From Acidovorax sp. (lineage in GTDB: Bacteria; Pseudomonadota; Gammaproteobacteria; Burkholderiales; Burkholderiaceae_C), in contig JAITLO010000023.1 of assembly GCA_031277855.1 (NCBI GenBank), positions 1 to 47,792 on the forward strand: a stretch of 47,792 nt of DNA, read 5' to 3'. The stretch's first letter is position 1; each line of letters begins with the position of its first letter. Below are positions 1-10,766 of the stretch, one piece after another. A program made the position numbers and the translations under genes. The notes under the pieces were generated by a model that worked only from the letters and a program-made list of their open reading frames with translations, was not told the DNA's origin and made no database searches.

Positions 1-1211
1 GCTTCGCCGGTTTCGTTCCAGGACAGGTCGGACAGGTGCACCAGGCCGTCGATACCGGCAGCCAGACCCACGAACACGCCGAAGTCGGTGATGGACTTGA
101 TGGGGCCCTTCACGCGGTCGCCGCGCTTGGTGTTCTGAGCGAATTCTTGCCAGGGGTTGGCCTTGCACTGCTTCATGCCCAGAGAGATGCGACGCTTGTC
201 TTCGTCGATCTCCAGCACCATGACTTCGACTTCGTCGCCCAGCGCCACCAGCTTGGAAGGAGCAACGTTCTTGTTGGTCCAGTCCATTTCGGAGACGTGC
301 ACCAGGCCTTCGATGCCGGGTTCCAGTTCCACGAATGCGCCGTAGTCGGCGATGTTGGTGACCTTGCCGAACAGACGGGTAGCCGAAGGATAGCGGCGCG
401 AAACGCCCATCCAGGGGTCATCACCCATTTGCTTCAGACCCAGGGACACGCGGTTCTTCTCGGTGTCGAACTTCAGGATCTTGGCAGTGATTTCTTGGCC
501 AGCGGTCACCACTTCGGAGGGGTGACGCACGCGGCGCCATGCCATGTCGGTGATGTGCAGCAGGCCGTCGATGCCGCCCAGGTCAACGAACGCACCGTAT
601 TCGGTGATGTTCTTGACCACGCCTTGCACGATGGCGCCTTCCTTCAGGGTTTCCATCAGCTTGGCGCGCTCTTCGCCCATGGAGGCTTCCACCACAGCGC
701 GGCGCGACAGCACCACGTTGTTGCGCTTGCGATCCAGCTTGATGACCTTGAATTCCAGGGTCTTGTTTTCGTAGGGGGTCAGGTCCTTGATAGGACGGGT
801 GTCGATCAGCGAACCGGGCAGGAAAGCGCGGATGCCGTTGACCAGAACGGTCAGACCGCCCTTGACCTTGCCGGAGGTGGTGCCGGTCACGAATTCGCCG
901 GATTCCAGCGCCTTTTCCAGGGCCAGCCAGGAAGCCAGACGCTTGGCGGTGTCGCGCGACAGGATGGTGTCGCCGTAGCCGTTTTCGATGGAGCCGATGG
1001 CCACGGACACGAAGTCACCCACTTGGACTTCGATTTCGCCCTGGTCGTTCTTGAATTCGTCGATTGGCACATAGGCTTCCGACTTCAAGCCAGCGTTCAC
1101 CACCACGAAGTTGTGCTCAACGCGCACGACTTCAGCGGTAATGACTTCGCCAGGACGCATTTCGGTGCGTGTCAACGACTCTTCAAAAAGGGCGGCAAAA
1201 GATTCAGACAT
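1..1211 (-). CDS. rpsA: 30S ribosomal protein S1 (5' part only)
   Basis: Encodes the N-terminal 403 residues of ribosomal protein S1, which brings mRNA to the 30S subunit. The gene runs off the left edge, so about the last quarter of the usual 560 residues is missing. The protein starts [13 protein letters not shown] and shows successive S1 (OB-fold) repeats, each with the [10 protein letters not shown] or [10 protein letters not shown] type of signature. The first two repeats are more divergent, as in other S1 proteins. The start is the ATG at 1211-1209. It lies downstream of the aroA-cmk gene on the same strand, with a 196-base gap that could hold its own promoter. The order cmk-rpsA is conserved in proteobacteria. 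Confidence 0.97.
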   Translation of the reverse strand, partial: MSESFAALFEESLTRTEMRPGEVITAEVVRVEHNFVVVNAGLKSEAYVPIDEFKNDQGEIEVQVGDFVSVAIGSIENGYGDTILSRDTAKRLASWLALEKALESGEFVTGTTSGKVKGGLTVLVNGIRAFLPGSLIDTRPIKDLTPYENKTLEFKVIKLDRKRNNVVLSRRAVVEASMGEERAKLMETLKEGAIVQGVVKNITEYGAFVDLGGIDGLLHITDMAWRRVRHPSEVVTAGQEITAKILKFDTEKNRVSLGLKQMGDDPWMGVSRRYPSATRLFGKVTNIADYGAFVELEPGIEGLVHVSEMDWTNKNVAPSKLVALGDEVEVMVLEIDEDKRRISLGMKQCKANPWQEFAQNTKRGDRVKGPIKSITDFGVFVGLAAGIDGLVHLSDLSWNETGE

Positions 1212-1407
1212 GTAGTTCCTTGACTGCGGACAGGTTTCCGACGGCACCATTGCCGGCGTTTTTATGGCTGCGCGCAGAGGCTTGTGGGCTCGCACCCACG
1301 GGGTTCTAGGTTGCAAACCGCAACACCAGTGCGCATGAAAAACGCGGATGTGGCGTGCGGACCAAGGCTTTTTGCGGCCTGCTCAGGCTTGCATGCTCAT
1401 ATGAGCT

Positions 1408-3459
1408 TCAAGCAAACGGCTGGCGCTCGCTCCACCAGGCAAGTACCTGCTGCACGGCCTCTTCGATCGTGCCGCTGGAGTTGTCCAGGTGCAAGGCGTC
1501 TTCTGCAGGCTTTAAAGGTGCGGCTGCGCGCTGCATATCGCGCGCGTCTCGCGCCTCAAGGTCGGCAAAAAGCGCATCTATGTTAGCAGGAAGGCCCTTG
1601 GAAATCAATTGCTTATACCTACGGTCAGCGCGGCATTGCACGCTGGCCGTGAGATAGACCTTGAGCGGGGCGTCGGGAAAGATGACGGTGCCCATGTCGC
1701 GGCCATCGGCCACTAGGCCGGGCAGGGCGCGAAAGGCGTGCTGCACCCCCACCAACGCGGCGCGCACGGCCGGGAAGGCGGAGACCTGGGAGGCATGCAT
1801 ACCGGCCTCTTCGCTGCGAATGGCCAGGGTCACATCTTCGCCATTCACCAGCACGCGCTGGTCTGCGGTGAATTCCAGGCGTTGGCTGGCAATCAAGGCG
1901 GCAATACGTTCGGCGTTGGCGGCTTCCAGTGCCAGGCCGGCGCGGGTGGCCACCAGACCTGTGATGCGGTAAAGCGCGCCCGAATCCAGCAGGTGGTAGC
2001 CCAGGGCCTCGGCCACCTGGGCCGCAATCGTGCCCTTGCCAGAGCCCGAGGTGCCATCAATGCAGATCACAGGGATGCGTGCATTGGCCGTGTCGCAGAC
2101 CGAGAACAAGGCCTCGAAATAGTCAGGGAAGGTCTTGGCCACGCATTGCGGATCTGCTATGCGCACCGGCAGGCCGGCCGGGTTGAAGGCGGCCAGCGAG
2201 AAGCACATGGCGACGCGGTGGTCGTCATAGGTGTGGATGCTGGCGGCTTTCCAGTCACTGGTGGTGGCTGGCGGCGTGATGCAGATGTAATCCGCACCTT
2301 CTTCCACGGTGGCGCCCAGCTTGCGCAGCTCGCAAGCCATGGCGGCGATGCGGTCGGTTTCCTTGACGCGCCAGCTGGCGATGTTGGTGAGGCGGGTCGT
2401 ACCCTCGGCGTAGAGGGCCATGACGGCCAGCGTCATGGCGGCATCGGGAATGTGGTTGCAGTCCAGGTCGATGGCCTTGAGCGGCCACCCCTTCCCTGGT
2501 TCACCGCGCGAAACCTGCAGCCAGTTCGGGCCACCGTCCACCTGGGCGCCCATGGCGCGGGCAGCCTCGACAAAGCGGATATCGCCCTGGATGGAGTCCT
2601 GGCCCACGCCCAGAATTTTGACGCCGTTTTGGCCTGGGGTGCTCTCTGCAAGGGCTCCAAGCGCTATGAAGTAGCTAGCGGACGAGGCATCGGCCTCGAC
2701 ATGGATGGCGCCGGGCGACTGGTAGCGGCTGCCGGCCGGAATCACAAAGCGTTGCCAGTCTTGGTTTTCCACCGCAATGCCAAAGCGGGCCAACAGCTCC
2801 AGCGTGATGTGGATATAGGGCTTGGAAATCAGCTCGCCCACCACCTCGATGGTGATGTCGCGCTGTGCCCCGGGGACATTGGCCAGCAGCGGCAAGGCCA
2901 TGAGCAGCGAGGTCAGGAATTGGCTGGAGACATCGCCACGCACCTGGATGGGCGCGCTGCTGAGTTGGCTGAGGTCGGGCTGGCCGATTTTCAAAGGCGG
3001 AAAGCCTGGGTTGCCCAGATAGTCAATGTTGCAGCCCAGCTGGCGCAGGGCAGCCACCAGGTCGCCAATGGGGCGCTCGTACATGCGGGGCACGCCCGTC
3101 ATCTCAAAGTTGCCACCGAGCACGGCCAGGGCTGCTGTCAGTGGGCGCATGGCGGTGCCAGCATTGCCCAGAAACAGCGTGGCGGCTGTGTCCGCAGGCA
3201 ATTGGCCGCCAATGCCGGTGACTGCAATCGGCTGGCCCGGGGTTACGGCAGTGGGTGCAATGCGGCAGCCCAGTTGCTGCAGGGCTGCCAGCATGACGCG
3301 GGTGTCGTCCGAGTCGAGCAGGTCGTGGATGGTGGTGGTGCCGGCGCTGAGTGCGGCCAGCAGCAGCACGCGATTGGAAATGCTTTTGGAGCCGGGCAGG
3401 TGGACCGTGCCGCCGGCCGTGGCCAGCGGAGGAAGATCGAGAAACGCGGTGCGGAACAT
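1408..3459 (-). CDS. aroA-cmk: Bifunctional EPSP synthase / cytidylate kinase fusion
   Basis: A 683-residue fusion. Residues 1 to about 458 are 3-phosphoshikimate 1-carboxyvinyltransferase (AroA), which joins PEP to shikimate-3-phosphate. Visible motifs are [10 protein letters not shown] (21-30), [13 protein letters not shown] (95-107) and DDHRVAM (412-418). Residues from about 462 to the end are CMP/dCMP kinase, with the P-loop GTSGSGKG at 469-476 followed by LLDSGALYR. Separate AroA and Cmk proteins are about 430 and 225 residues, so both halves look complete. The gene follows tyrA by 96 bases and precedes rpsA, so one polypeptide replaces two neighbouring genes of the usual order. Fusions of this kind are known in Comamonadaceae. 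Confidence 0.95.
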   Translation of the reverse strand: MFRTAFLDLPPLATAGGTVHLPGSKSISNRVLLLAALSAGTTTIHDLLDSDDTRVMLAALQQLGCRIAPTAVTPGQPIAVTGIGGQLPADTAATLFLGNAGTAMRPLTAALAVLGGNFEMTGVPRMYERPIGDLVAALRQLGCNIDYLGNPGFPPLKIGQPDLSQLSSAPIQVRGDVSSQFLTSLLMALPLLANVPGAQRDITIEVVGELISKPYIHITLELLARFGIAVENQDWQRFVIPAGSRYQSPGAIHVEADASSASYFIALGALAESTPGQNGVKILGVGQDSIQGDIRFVEAARAMGAQVDGGPNWLQVSRGEPGKGWPLKAIDLDCNHIPDAAMTLAVMALYAEGTTRLTNIASWRVKETDRIAAMACELRKLGATVEEGADYICITPPATTSDWKAASIHTYDDHRVAMCFSLAAFNPAGLPVRIADPQCVAKTFPDYFEALFSVCDTANARIPVICIDGTSGSGKGTIAAQVAEALGYHLLDSGALYRITGLVATRAGLALEAANAERIAALIASQRLEFTADQRVLVNGEDVTLAIRSEEAGMHASQVSAFPAVRAALVGVQHAFRALPGLVADGRDMGTVIFPDAPLKVYLTASVQCRADRRYKQLISKGLPANIDALFADLEARDARDMQRAAAPLKPAEDALHLDNSSGTIEEAVQQVLAWWSERQPFA

Positions 3460-3555
3460 GCGGGTTCCTTCAAAAAGGTCAAAAAAGCGGTACGAGATTG
3501 TGGAATCAGGCCTCGGTGCAGCGCGTGCCTGTCTGTAAGCGAGATGCGCTGCTGT

Positions 3556-4446
3556 TCAGTCTTTGTGGACGCTGGCCATGGCCTGGCCCATGGTCCATTG
3601 CAGCCGGCTTTGGCTGGCGCTGGTGAGCAGGGTTTGCAGGGCTGTGGCGTCGTCGGTTTCCATGGCCTGCTCCAGCTCCTGCAGCGCGAGCTGGAATTCG
3701 CGCGCCTGGGCCAGCACTTCTTTTTTATTCGCCAACAAAATATCACGCCATATCTGCGGATCGCCCGCGCCAATGCGGGTGAAGTCGCGAAAGCCCGGGC
3801 CGGCCAGCGACAGATAGGTGTCGCCATCAGCCTGCCGCAGCATGCTGCGCATCATGGCAAAGGCCAGCAAATGCGGCAGGTGGCTGACGGCAGCCAGAGC
3901 GTTGTCGTGCAGCTCGGGCGCCATCACGCTGACGCGGCAGCCCAGGGCCTGCCACAGCGCCTGGGCGCGTTGCACCAGGCTGTCTTGTGTGAGCGCCGTG
4001 GGGGTGAGCACCACTTGCGCGCCCTGGTAGAGCTGGGCGTCGGCATGGTCCACGCCAGCCACTTCCTTACCGGTAATGGGGTGGGCGGGCACAAAGCAGG
4101 GTAGCTGATCACCCAAAGCCTGGGCAGCGGCCTGGGCCACATCGACCTTGGTGGAGCCCACGTCCATCACCAGCGTCTGCGCCGTGAGCTGGGTGCGTAT
4201 GCTGCGCAGCGTGGCCTCGGTCGCGGCCACGGGCACGGCCAGCAGCACCAGGTCGGAGCCGGCGGCGGCCTGGGCCGCCTCGGTGACGGCGCTGTCGATC
4301 ACGCCCAGCTGCAGCGCGCGCGCAGTGGTGGCGGGCGATTTGCTGTAACCCACCACGCGGCGCACCAGGCCGGCTTTTTTCAGCGCCAGCGCAAACGAGC
4401 CGCCCATCAGGCCGCAGCCAATCAATCCCAGTTGTTCAAACATCAC
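3556..4446 (-). CDS. tyrA: Prephenate dehydrogenase
   Basis: Oxidative decarboxylation of prephenate to 4-hydroxyphenylpyruvate in tyrosine synthesis, cytosolic, NAD(P)-dependent. The 296-residue protein opens with a Rossmann motif GLIGCGLMGGS (7-17). It carries the family motifs MDVGSTK and PAHPITGKE, and the helical dimerisation domain with AVSHLPHLLAF and LAGPGFRDFTRI. The length is typical of a monofunctional TyrA without a chorismate mutase or ACT domain. It starts 9 bases after the pheA stop, so the two are probably co-transcribed. A hisC-type aminotransferase gene often found between pheA and tyrA in related bacteria is absent here. Confidence 0.94.
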   Translation of the reverse strand: MMFEQLGLIGCGLMGGSFALALKKAGLVRRVVGYSKSPATTARALQLGVIDSAVTEAAQAAAGSDLVLLAVPVAATEATLRSIRTQLTAQTLVMDVGSTKVDVAQAAAQALGDQLPCFVPAHPITGKEVAGVDHADAQLYQGAQVVLTPTALTQDSLVQRAQALWQALGCRVSVMAPELHDNALAAVSHLPHLLAFAMMRSMLRQADGDTYLSLAGPGFRDFTRIGAGDPQIWRDILLANKKEVLAQAREFQLALQELEQAMETDDATALQTLLTSASQSRLQWTMGQAMASVHKD

Positions 4447-4455
4447 GGCCTGCCC

Positions 4456-5559
4456 TCAAGCCCCAGCCACGGGGTAGGTGCCCAGTACCTTGTAGAAGGC
4501 GCTCAAGGCTTGCAGCTCGGCCAGGGCCTGGGCCACATGGGGCTGCTCCGGGTGGCCTTCGATGTCGACGTAGAAGTAGTACTCCCACTTGCCGGTGCGC
4601 GCCGGGCGCGATTCAAAGCGCGTCATGGATACGCCATGCTTTTTCAGCGGCACCAGCAGGTCGTGCACGGCGCCGGGGCGGTTGGGCACGGAGATGATGA
4701 TGCTGGTGCAGTCATGGCCGGTGGGGGCGGGCGTGGGCAGGGTGCCGGGCAGGCAGATGACGGCAAAACGAGTGCGGTTATAGGCCTCGTCCTGGATGGC
4801 GTGGGCTACCACATGCAGGCCGAATTGCTGGGCCGCACGCTCGCCGGCAATGCCGGCCCAGGTAGGGTGGAGTGCGGCCAGGCGCGCGCCCTCGGCATTG
4901 CTTTCCACCGGGCGGCGCTCGGCGTGGGGCAGGTGCTTGGACAGCCAACTCTGGCACTGGGCCAGGGCCTGGGGGTGGGCCGCCACCACCTCAATGCCTT
5001 CGGCCGAATTGCTGGTGCGCAGCAGGTTGTGGCGGATCAGCAGGCTGACCTCTCCCACCACCTGGCAGGGCGTGTGCAGCAGCATGTCCAGCGAGCGGGT
5101 GACCACGCCTTCGGTGGAGTTCTCAAGGCCTACCACGCCGTACTGGGCGCTGCCGGCGGCCGTGGCGTGAAAGACTTCCTCAAAGCTGCCGCAGTACAGC
5201 AGATCGGCAGCGCCGCCAAAGTACTGGATGGCTGCTTCTTCACAGAAGGTGCCGGCCGGGCCCAGCACGGCCACGCGTTGCGGGGACTCCAGCGCCAGGC
5301 AGGCAGACATGATTTCGCGCCAGATGGCGGCCACATGCTGGTCCTTGAGCGGGCCGGGGTTGGCGCTCTTGATCTTTTCGATCACCTGTGCCACGCGGTC
5401 AGGGCGGAAAAAGGCCGAGCCTTCCTGCTTTTTGACCTCGCCCACACGCTCGGCCACCAGGGCGCGTTGGTTGAGCAGGGTCAACAGTTGCTGGTCGAGG
5501 TTGTCGATCTGCACACGCAGGCTGGCCAGTTCCGGGGTGGCTTGGGGTTCTGTGCTCAT
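4456..5559 (-). CDS. pheA: P-protein: chorismate mutase / prephenate dehydratase
   Basis: Bifunctional enzyme converting chorismate to prephenate and then to phenylpyruvate. At 367 residues it contains an AroQ-type chorismate mutase at about 10-95 (LRVQIDNLDQQLLTLLNQR), a prephenate dehydratase domain (GPAGTFCEEAA, then the TRF motif in NRTRFAVI) and a C-terminal ACT domain with the phenylalanine-binding ESRP motif. I chose the ATG at 5559 (MSTEPQ). The frame is open further upstream to 5715, but the extra 52 residues look unlike a conserved N-terminus. No strong Shine-Dalgarno precedes either start. Feedback inhibition by phenylalanine through the ACT domain is expected from the family. Confidence 0.93.
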   Translation of the reverse strand: MSTEPQATPELASLRVQIDNLDQQLLTLLNQRALVAERVGEVKKQEGSAFFRPDRVAQVIEKIKSANPGPLKDQHVAAIWREIMSACLALESPQRVAVLGPAGTFCEEAAIQYFGGAADLLYCGSFEEVFHATAAGSAQYGVVGLENSTEGVVTRSLDMLLHTPCQVVGEVSLLIRHNLLRTSNSAEGIEVVAAHPQALAQCQSWLSKHLPHAERRPVESNAEGARLAALHPTWAGIAGERAAQQFGLHVVAHAIQDEAYNRTRFAVICLPGTLPTPAPTGHDCTSIIISVPNRPGAVHDLLVPLKKHGVSMTRFESRPARTGKWEYYFYVDIEGHPEQPHVAQALAELQALSAFYKVLGTYPVAGA

Positions 5560-5711
5560 GGTGTTGGTAAAAAGCGGAGCATCCTTAGCCGATTCATCTT
5601 GGGTTTCAGAGTGTTTTTGATTTGAAACGCTTGATGTACAGGCTATAAGTGCTCCTGTTTTTATATGAATGGAGAAAGCCGATAGCGGCTGCGTGGGCGG
5701 TTTCCCAGGCT

Positions 5712-6818
5712 TCAAGCGCTGGTTTTTTCAAACTCACGCATGTAGTCGACCAGCGCCTGCACGCCAGCCAGCGGCACGGCGTTATAGATGCTGGCGCGCA
5801 TGCCGCCCACGGACTTGTGGCCCTTGAGCTGCAGCAGGCCGCGCGCCTTGGCGCCGGCCAAAAAGGCGTCGTTGCGACTCTCGTCACGCAGCTGGAAAGG
5901 CACGTTCATGCGCGAGCGATAGGCCTTGTCCACCTTGTTCACATAGAGCTGCGAGTTGTCGATATAGCCATACAGCAGCTCGGCCTTGGCCGTGTTGCGC
6001 GCTTGCATGGCGGCAATGCCGGTGAGGCTGCCCTCGGTCTGGCGCTTGAGCCATTGGAAGGTGAGGCCGGCCATGTAAATGCCCCAGGTGGGCGGGGTGT
6101 TGAACATGGACTGGTTCTCGGCCACTACCTTGTAATCAAAGGCCGTGGGGCAGGCGGGCAGGGCGTGGCCTAACAGATCTTCGCGCACGACGACCATGGT
6201 CAGGCCGGCCGGGCCGATGTTTTTCTGCGCGCCGCCAAAGGCCAGGCCCACGCGGCTCCAATCCACGGGGCGCGAGGCCACATGCGAGGAAAAATCGATC
6301 ACCAGGGGCGCGTCGCAGCCCAGGGCCTTGAGGTCGGGCAGTTGCTGGAACTCCACGCCGTGAATGGTTTCGTTGCTGCACAGGTGCACATAGGCCGCAT
6401 CGCTGGAGAGCTTCCAGCTGGCGGCATCGGGCACGCTGGTGAAGCCGCTGGCCTCGCCGCTGGCGGCCAGGTGGTTGCTGGCGTACTTGCTGGCTTCTTG
6501 GTAAGATTTTTTGCTCCAGCTGCCGGTGACCACAAAGTCCACCGCGCCGCCGCGCGACAGGTTCAGCGGAACGATGGCGTTTTCTGCCAGGCCACCGCCT
6601 TGCATGAACAGAATCTTGAATTCGGGCGGCACGGCCAGCAGCTCGCGCAAGTCGGCTTCAGCGGTTTCGTAGATGCTGAGAAATTCCTTGCCGCGGTGGC
6701 TCATCTCCATCACGCCCATGCCGCAACCATGCCAGTCCAGCATCTCTGCGGCGGCTTGCTGCAGAACTTCTTCAGGGATGGCGGCGGGGCCGGCGGAAAA
6801 GTTGTAGGGGCGGTTCAT
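5712..6818 (-). CDS. serC: Phosphoserine aminotransferase
   Basis: PLP-dependent conversion of 3-phosphohydroxypyruvate to phosphoserine (serine synthesis), also acting on the erythronate branch of vitamin B6 synthesis. The 368-residue protein starts [18 protein letters not shown], the conserved SerC N-terminus, so the ATG at 6818 was preferred over one 45 bases upstream. The PLP lysine sits in [11 protein letters not shown]. SerC proteins are about 360 residues, so this is full length. It heads the serC-pheA-tyrA-aroA/cmk-rpsA cluster, after a terminator that ends gyrA. A 152-base gap separates it from pheA. Confidence 0.95.
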   Translation of the reverse strand: MNRPYNFSAGPAAIPEEVLQQAAAEMLDWHGCGMGVMEMSHRGKEFLSIYETAEADLRELLAVPPEFKILFMQGGGLAENAIVPLNLSRGGAVDFVVTGSWSKKSYQEASKYASNHLAASGEASGFTSVPDAASWKLSSDAAYVHLCSNETIHGVEFQQLPDLKALGCDAPLVIDFSSHVASRPVDWSRVGLAFGGAQKNIGPAGLTMVVVREDLLGHALPACPTAFDYKVVAENQSMFNTPPTWGIYMAGLTFQWLKRQTEGSLTGIAAMQARNTAKAELLYGYIDNSQLYVNKVDKAYRSRMNVPFQLRDESRNDAFLAGAKARGLLQLKGHKSVGGMRASIYNAVPLAGVQALVDYMREFEKTSA

Positions 6819-6893
6819 GGGGAAAGCTACCAAATAGGGCTGCAGCGCCGTGGGTGTCGGCATGCCCAGCTATCAAAAATGCAATGTTAGACG

Positions 6894-6926
6894 GAAAAAC
6901 ACCCCAGGGCTTGCACCCTGGGGTGT
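6894..6926 (-). terminator. Intrinsic terminator of gyrA
   Basis: An 11-bp perfect stem (6899-6909 with 6916-6926, loop CTTGCA) lies just after the gyrA stop. In the minus direction it is followed by TTTTT (6898-6894). It separates gyrA transcription from serC. Confidence 0.85.
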
Positions 6927-6935
6927 GGGGGCTGC

Positions 6936-9803
6936 TTATTCAGCGGCCGGTGTTTGCGGCGTACCGCCGTCGGTATCGCCTGCTTCGGCTCCACCTTCGG
7001 CAGCTTCGTCGTCGACTTCGCCGTTGGCATCGTTCTCGGCAATCCGCTGCAGGCCGCTCAACTTGGCGCCTGCATCCAGCGCAATCAAGGTCACTCCCTG
7101 GGTGGCGCGGCCCATTTCGCGGATCTCGGCCACCCGGGTGCGCACCAGCACGCCGGTGTCGGTGATGAGCATGATTTCATCTTCCGGCGCCACCAGGGTG
7201 GCTGCCACCACCTTGCCGTTGCGCTCGGATTGCTGGATGGCAATCATGCCCTTGGTGCCACGGCCATGGCGGGTGTATTCCACGATGGAGGTGCGCTTGC
7301 CGTAGCCGTTTTCGGTGGCGGTCAGCACGCTGTGCAGGCTCTCGCGGGGCTGCTCGGCCAGGGCGGCTGTAGCGGCTTGCTCGGCCAGCTCCAGCGCGGT
7401 GCGGGCGGCGTCGATCTGCTGCTGCAGAGCGTCGATATCCGCAGCCGGTATGCCGGTGTCCTGGGCTTCTTTGTGGCGGGTTTGCAGGGCTTCCAGTGCG
7501 TCCTTGGCCTTGCGGGCCTCGACCTCGGCAGGGTGCTGGTCGGCGACCAGCATGGCAATCACGCTCTGGCCGTCTTCGATGTTCATGCCGCGCACGCCGC
7601 GTGCCGTACGGCCCATGGGGCGCACATCGTTTTCGTCAAAGCGCACGGCCTTGCCGCCGTCGCTGAACAGCATCACATCGTGCTGGCTGTCGGTCAGCGC
7701 GGCGCCAATCAGCACATCGCCTTCGTCCAGGCCCACGGCAATAATGCCGGCCTTGCGCGGGTTGCTGAACTCGGTCAGCGGCGTCTTCTTCACCGTGCCC
7801 ATGCTGGTGGCCATGAAGACGAAGTGATCTTCGGGGAAGCTGCGGTTGTCGCCGGTGAGCGGTAGCACCACGTTGATCTTCTCGCCCTCTTGCAGCGGGA
7901 ACATGTTGACGATGGGGCGGCCGCGCGAACCGCGCGAGCCGGCAGGCACTTCCCAGACCTTGAGCCAGTACAGGCGGCCGCGGTTGGAGAAGCACAGCAG
8001 ATAGTCGTGCGTGTTGGCGATGAAGAGCTGGTCGATCCAGTCGTCTTCCTTGGTAGCTGTGGCCTGCTTGCCGCGGCCGCCGCGCTTTTGCGAGCGGTAT
8101 TCGGACAGGGGCTGGCTCTTGATGTAGCCGGTGTGGCTGAGCGTGACCACCATGTCGGTGGGGGTGATCAGGTCTTCGGTGGACAGGTCTTGCGCGCTGT
8201 ACTCGATGGTGGAGCGGCGCAGGCCCTTCTTGGCTTGACCGAATTCGGCCTTGATGGCGGTCAGTTCGTCGCCAATGATGACGGAGACGCGCTCGGGCTT
8301 GGCCAGGATGTCCAGCAGGTCTTCGATCACGGCCATCACGTCGCGGTACTCGGCCACGATCTTGTCCTGCTCCAGGCCTGTCAGGCGCTGCAGACGCATC
8401 TGCAGGATTTCCTGGGCCTGGGTTTCGGACAGGCGATATTTGCCGTCCTGGCCCAGACCGAATTCGCGCTCCAGCGATTCGGGGCGGTAGTCGTCGGCAT
8501 TCACCACGCCGCCATCGGCACGGGTGCGGGTGAGCATCTCGCGCACCAGCTGGCTGTCCCAGGATTTTTCCATCAGCGCGGCCTTGGCCACCGGCGGGGT
8601 GGGGGCGTTGCGAATGATGGCGATGAAGTCGTCGATATTGGCCAGGGCCACGGCCAGGCCTTCCAGCACGTGACCGCGGTCGCGGGCCTTGCGCAGCTCA
8701 AACACGGTGCGGCGCGTGACCACTTCACGGCGGTGCTGCAGGAAGACCTTGACCAGGTCCAGCAGATTGCACAGCTTGGGCTGGCCGTCCACCAGGGCGA
8801 CCATGTTGACGCCAAAGGTGTCTTGCAGCTGGGTTTGCTTGTAGAGGTTGTTGAGCACCACCTCGGGCACTTCGCCGCGCTTGAGCTCGATCACCAGGCG
8901 CATGCCGGATTTGTCCGACTCGTCCTGGATGTGGCTGATGCCTTCGATCTTCTTCTCGTGCACCAGCTCGGCCATGCGCTCTTGCAGCGTCTTTTTGTTC
9001 ACCTGGTAGGGCAGCTCGTCCACGATGATGGACTGGCGCTGGCCACGGTCGATGTCCTCAAAGTGCACCTTGGCGCGCATCACCACACGGCCGCGGCCGG
9101 TGCGATAGGCCTCCTTGACGCCATTGATGCCGTAGATGATGCCGGCAGTGGGGAAGTCGGGCGCGGGGATGATCTCCATCAGATCTTCCACGCTGGCTTC
9201 GGGGTTGCGCAGCAGGTGCAGGCAGGCGTCCACCACCTCGTTGAGGTTGTGCGGCGGAATATTGGTGGCCATACCCACGGCAATACCGGCCGAGCCGTTG
9301 ACCAGCAAATTGGGCAGGCGCGCGGGCAGGGTCAGCGGCTCGCTTTCGCTGCCGTCATAGTTGGGGCCGAAGTCGACGGTTTCCTTGTCGATATCGCCCA
9401 GCATTTCATGGGCAATCTTTGACAATCGGATTTCGGTGTAACGCATGGCGGCGGCGCTGTCGCCGTCGACCGAGCCGAAATTGCCCTGGCCATCGACCAG
9501 CATATGGCGCAGGGAAAAATCCTGGGCCATACGCACAATGGTGTCGTAGACAGCACTGTCGCCGTGTGGGTGGTATTTACCAATCACGTCACCAACAATA
9601 CGGGCCGACTTTTTATAAGGGCGGTTCCAATCGTTGTTGAGTTCATGCATCGCGTAGAGCACACGCCGATGCACGGGCTTCAGGCCATCGCGCGCATCGG
9701 GGAGGGCCCGGCCTACGATCACGCTCATGGCGTAGTCGAGATAGCTGCGGCGCATTTCCTCTTCGAGGCTGATGGGAAGTGTTTCTTTTGCGAACTGGGT
9801 CAT
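6936..9803 (-). CDS. gyrA: DNA gyrase subunit A
   Basis: Breakage-reunion subunit of DNA gyrase, 955 residues. Numbering from [10 protein letters not shown] matches E. coli through the catalytic region: the active tyrosine is Y122 (AAMRYTE), and the quinolone-determining positions are S83 and D87 (GDSAVYD), both the susceptible-type residues. The GyrA-box QKRGGRGK lies near 567-574 and is followed by the C-terminal beta-pinwheel. The protein is about 80 residues longer than E. coli GyrA. The excess is a charged, Ala/Gln-rich, probably coiled-coil insertion at about 756-822 inside the pinwheel, plus an acidic C-terminal tail. An upstream ATG at 9824 is possible but less conserved. Confidence 0.97.
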   Translation of the reverse strand: MTQFAKETLPISLEEEMRRSYLDYAMSVIVGRALPDARDGLKPVHRRVLYAMHELNNDWNRPYKKSARIVGDVIGKYHPHGDSAVYDTIVRMAQDFSLRHMLVDGQGNFGSVDGDSAAAMRYTEIRLSKIAHEMLGDIDKETVDFGPNYDGSESEPLTLPARLPNLLVNGSAGIAVGMATNIPPHNLNEVVDACLHLLRNPEASVEDLMEIIPAPDFPTAGIIYGINGVKEAYRTGRGRVVMRAKVHFEDIDRGQRQSIIVDELPYQVNKKTLQERMAELVHEKKIEGISHIQDESDKSGMRLVIELKRGEVPEVVLNNLYKQTQLQDTFGVNMVALVDGQPKLCNLLDLVKVFLQHRREVVTRRTVFELRKARDRGHVLEGLAVALANIDDFIAIIRNAPTPPVAKAALMEKSWDSQLVREMLTRTRADGGVVNADDYRPESLEREFGLGQDGKYRLSETQAQEILQMRLQRLTGLEQDKIVAEYRDVMAVIEDLLDILAKPERVSVIIGDELTAIKAEFGQAKKGLRRSTIEYSAQDLSTEDLITPTDMVVTLSHTGYIKSQPLSEYRSQKRGGRGKQATATKEDDWIDQLFIANTHDYLLCFSNRGRLYWLKVWEVPAGSRGSRGRPIVNMFPLQEGEKINVVLPLTGDNRSFPEDHFVFMATSMGTVKKTPLTEFSNPRKAGIIAVGLDEGDVLIGAALTDSQHDVMLFSDGGKAVRFDENDVRPMGRTARGVRGMNIEDGQSVIAMLVADQHPAEVEARKAKDALEALQTRHKEAQDTGIPAADIDALQQQIDAARTALELAEQAATAALAEQPRESLHSVLTATENGYGKRTSIVEYTRHGRGTKGMIAIQQSERNGKVVAATLVAPEDEIMLITDTGVLVRTRVAEIREMGRATQGVTLIALDAGAKLSGLQRIAENDANGEVDDEAAEGGAEAGDTDGGTPQTPAAE

Positions 9804-10030
9804 GTACTTGTGCGAAGACGGCAAAGACCGGCCATTCTAGAAGGAATGGGCTGTTGCTGCCAGGCAACACAAGCTGGGTATTAGGCTTTTGTCCTACGGT
9901 TGCGGTTCAAGGGCCTTGGCTTTTGATCTGTTACGTATGGCACAATAAAAACCAGCGTTCTTGGTGATGGTCACTAATGACGTCCTCAATTCCGTGGTCA
10001 AGCCACGGCTCAATCCCCAAGAGGAGAACC

Positions 10031-10678
10031 ATGAAGAAACTGAACAAAGTAGCGATGCTGTTCGCAACCGCAGCCCTGGCAACCGCAGCTGGCGCACAAG
10101 TCAAGGCAGCCAACGGTGGCAACGTCGTTGAAAACTGGCAGAACGGCACCGGCGAACACGTGTGGAAGAACGGCACGAACGAACTGTGCTGGCGCGATGC
10201 CACCTGGACGCCCGCTACTGCAGCTGCTGGCTGCGACGGCGCCCTGCAAGCTGCTGCTCCCGCAGCTGCTACTGCTACTCCTGCAGCTCCCGCTCCTGGC
10301 GTGGCTCCCGCTCCTGCCGTGGCATCGAAGGTGACCTTCGCTGCTGACGCCTTCTTTGACTTCGACAAGGCTGTGCTGAAGCCCGAAGGCAAGGCCAAGC
10401 TGGACGACGTGGCCGGTAAGGTCAAGGACATCAACCTGGAAGTCGTGATCGCTGTGGGCCACACCGACTCCGTGGGTTCCGATGCTTACAACCAAAAGCT
10501 GTCCGTGCGCCGCGCTGAAGCCGTGAAGGCTTACCTGGTGTCCAAGGGCATCGCCAAGGACCGCGTCTACACCGAAGGCAAGGGCAAGAAGCAACCCGTG
10601 GCAGACAACAAGACTGCTGCTGGCCGCGCCAAGAACCGTCGCGTGGAAATCGAAGTGGTGGGTACCCGCACCAAGTAA
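10031..10678 (+). CDS. ompA: OmpA-family outer membrane protein
   Basis: A 215-residue secreted protein. Residues 1-22 form a signal peptide ending AGA. A 35-50 residue Trp/Cys-containing segment (NWQNGTGEHVWKNG, two cysteines) follows, then an Ala/Pro linker (about 77-97), then a C-terminal OmpA domain at about 100-210. The FDFDKAVLKPEGKAKLD and GHTDSVGSDAYNQKLSVRRAEAV motifs bind peptidoglycan. There is no eight-stranded barrel, so this is the short betaproteobacterial type that anchors the outer membrane to peptidoglycan. The start is set by AGAGGAGA eight bases before the ATG. A terminator follows at once, so it is probably monocistronic and strongly expressed. Confidence 0.93.
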   Translation: MKKLNKVAMLFATAALATAAGAQVKAANGGNVVENWQNGTGEHVWKNGTNELCWRDATWTPATAAAGCDGALQAAAPAAATATPAAPAPGVAPAPAVASKVTFAADAFFDFDKAVLKPEGKAKLDDVAGKVKDINLEVVIAVGHTDSVGSDAYNQKLSVRRAEAVKAYLVSKGIAKDRVYTEGKGKKQPVADNKTAAGRAKNRRVEIEVVGTRTK

Positions 10679-10695
10679 TCTTTCGATTACCTCGT

Positions 10696-10724
10696 AAAAA
10701 AGCCCCGGTCACGGGGCTTTTTTT
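10696..10724 (+). terminator. Intrinsic terminator after ompA
   Basis: AGCCCCG/CGGGGCT stem with a TCA loop, flanked by A6 on the left and T7 on the right, 18 bases after the ompA stop. The A-run makes it potentially bidirectional. Confidence 0.92.
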
Positions 10725-10766
10725 ATTTCTGCAACACCCTGCATAGATGGGGGACAATCGGTGCCC

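Noticed and set aside
1738..4104. A 788-codon open frame on the plus strand opposite aroA-cmk and tyrA
   Set aside because: It runs antisense to three well-recognised genes. GC-rich codon bias leaves such mirror frames open; the product is His/Gly/Gln-rich without any family pattern.
7890..9422. A 510-codon plus-strand frame opposite gyrA
   Set aside because: Antisense shadow of gyrA with low-complexity composition.
9540..9580. Quinolone-resistance substitutions in GyrA
   Set aside because: S83 and D87 are both the susceptible-type residues.
9904..9950. A promoter for ompA
   Set aside because: CACAAT is a fair -10, but no -35 at proper spacing could be chosen, so it was not listed.
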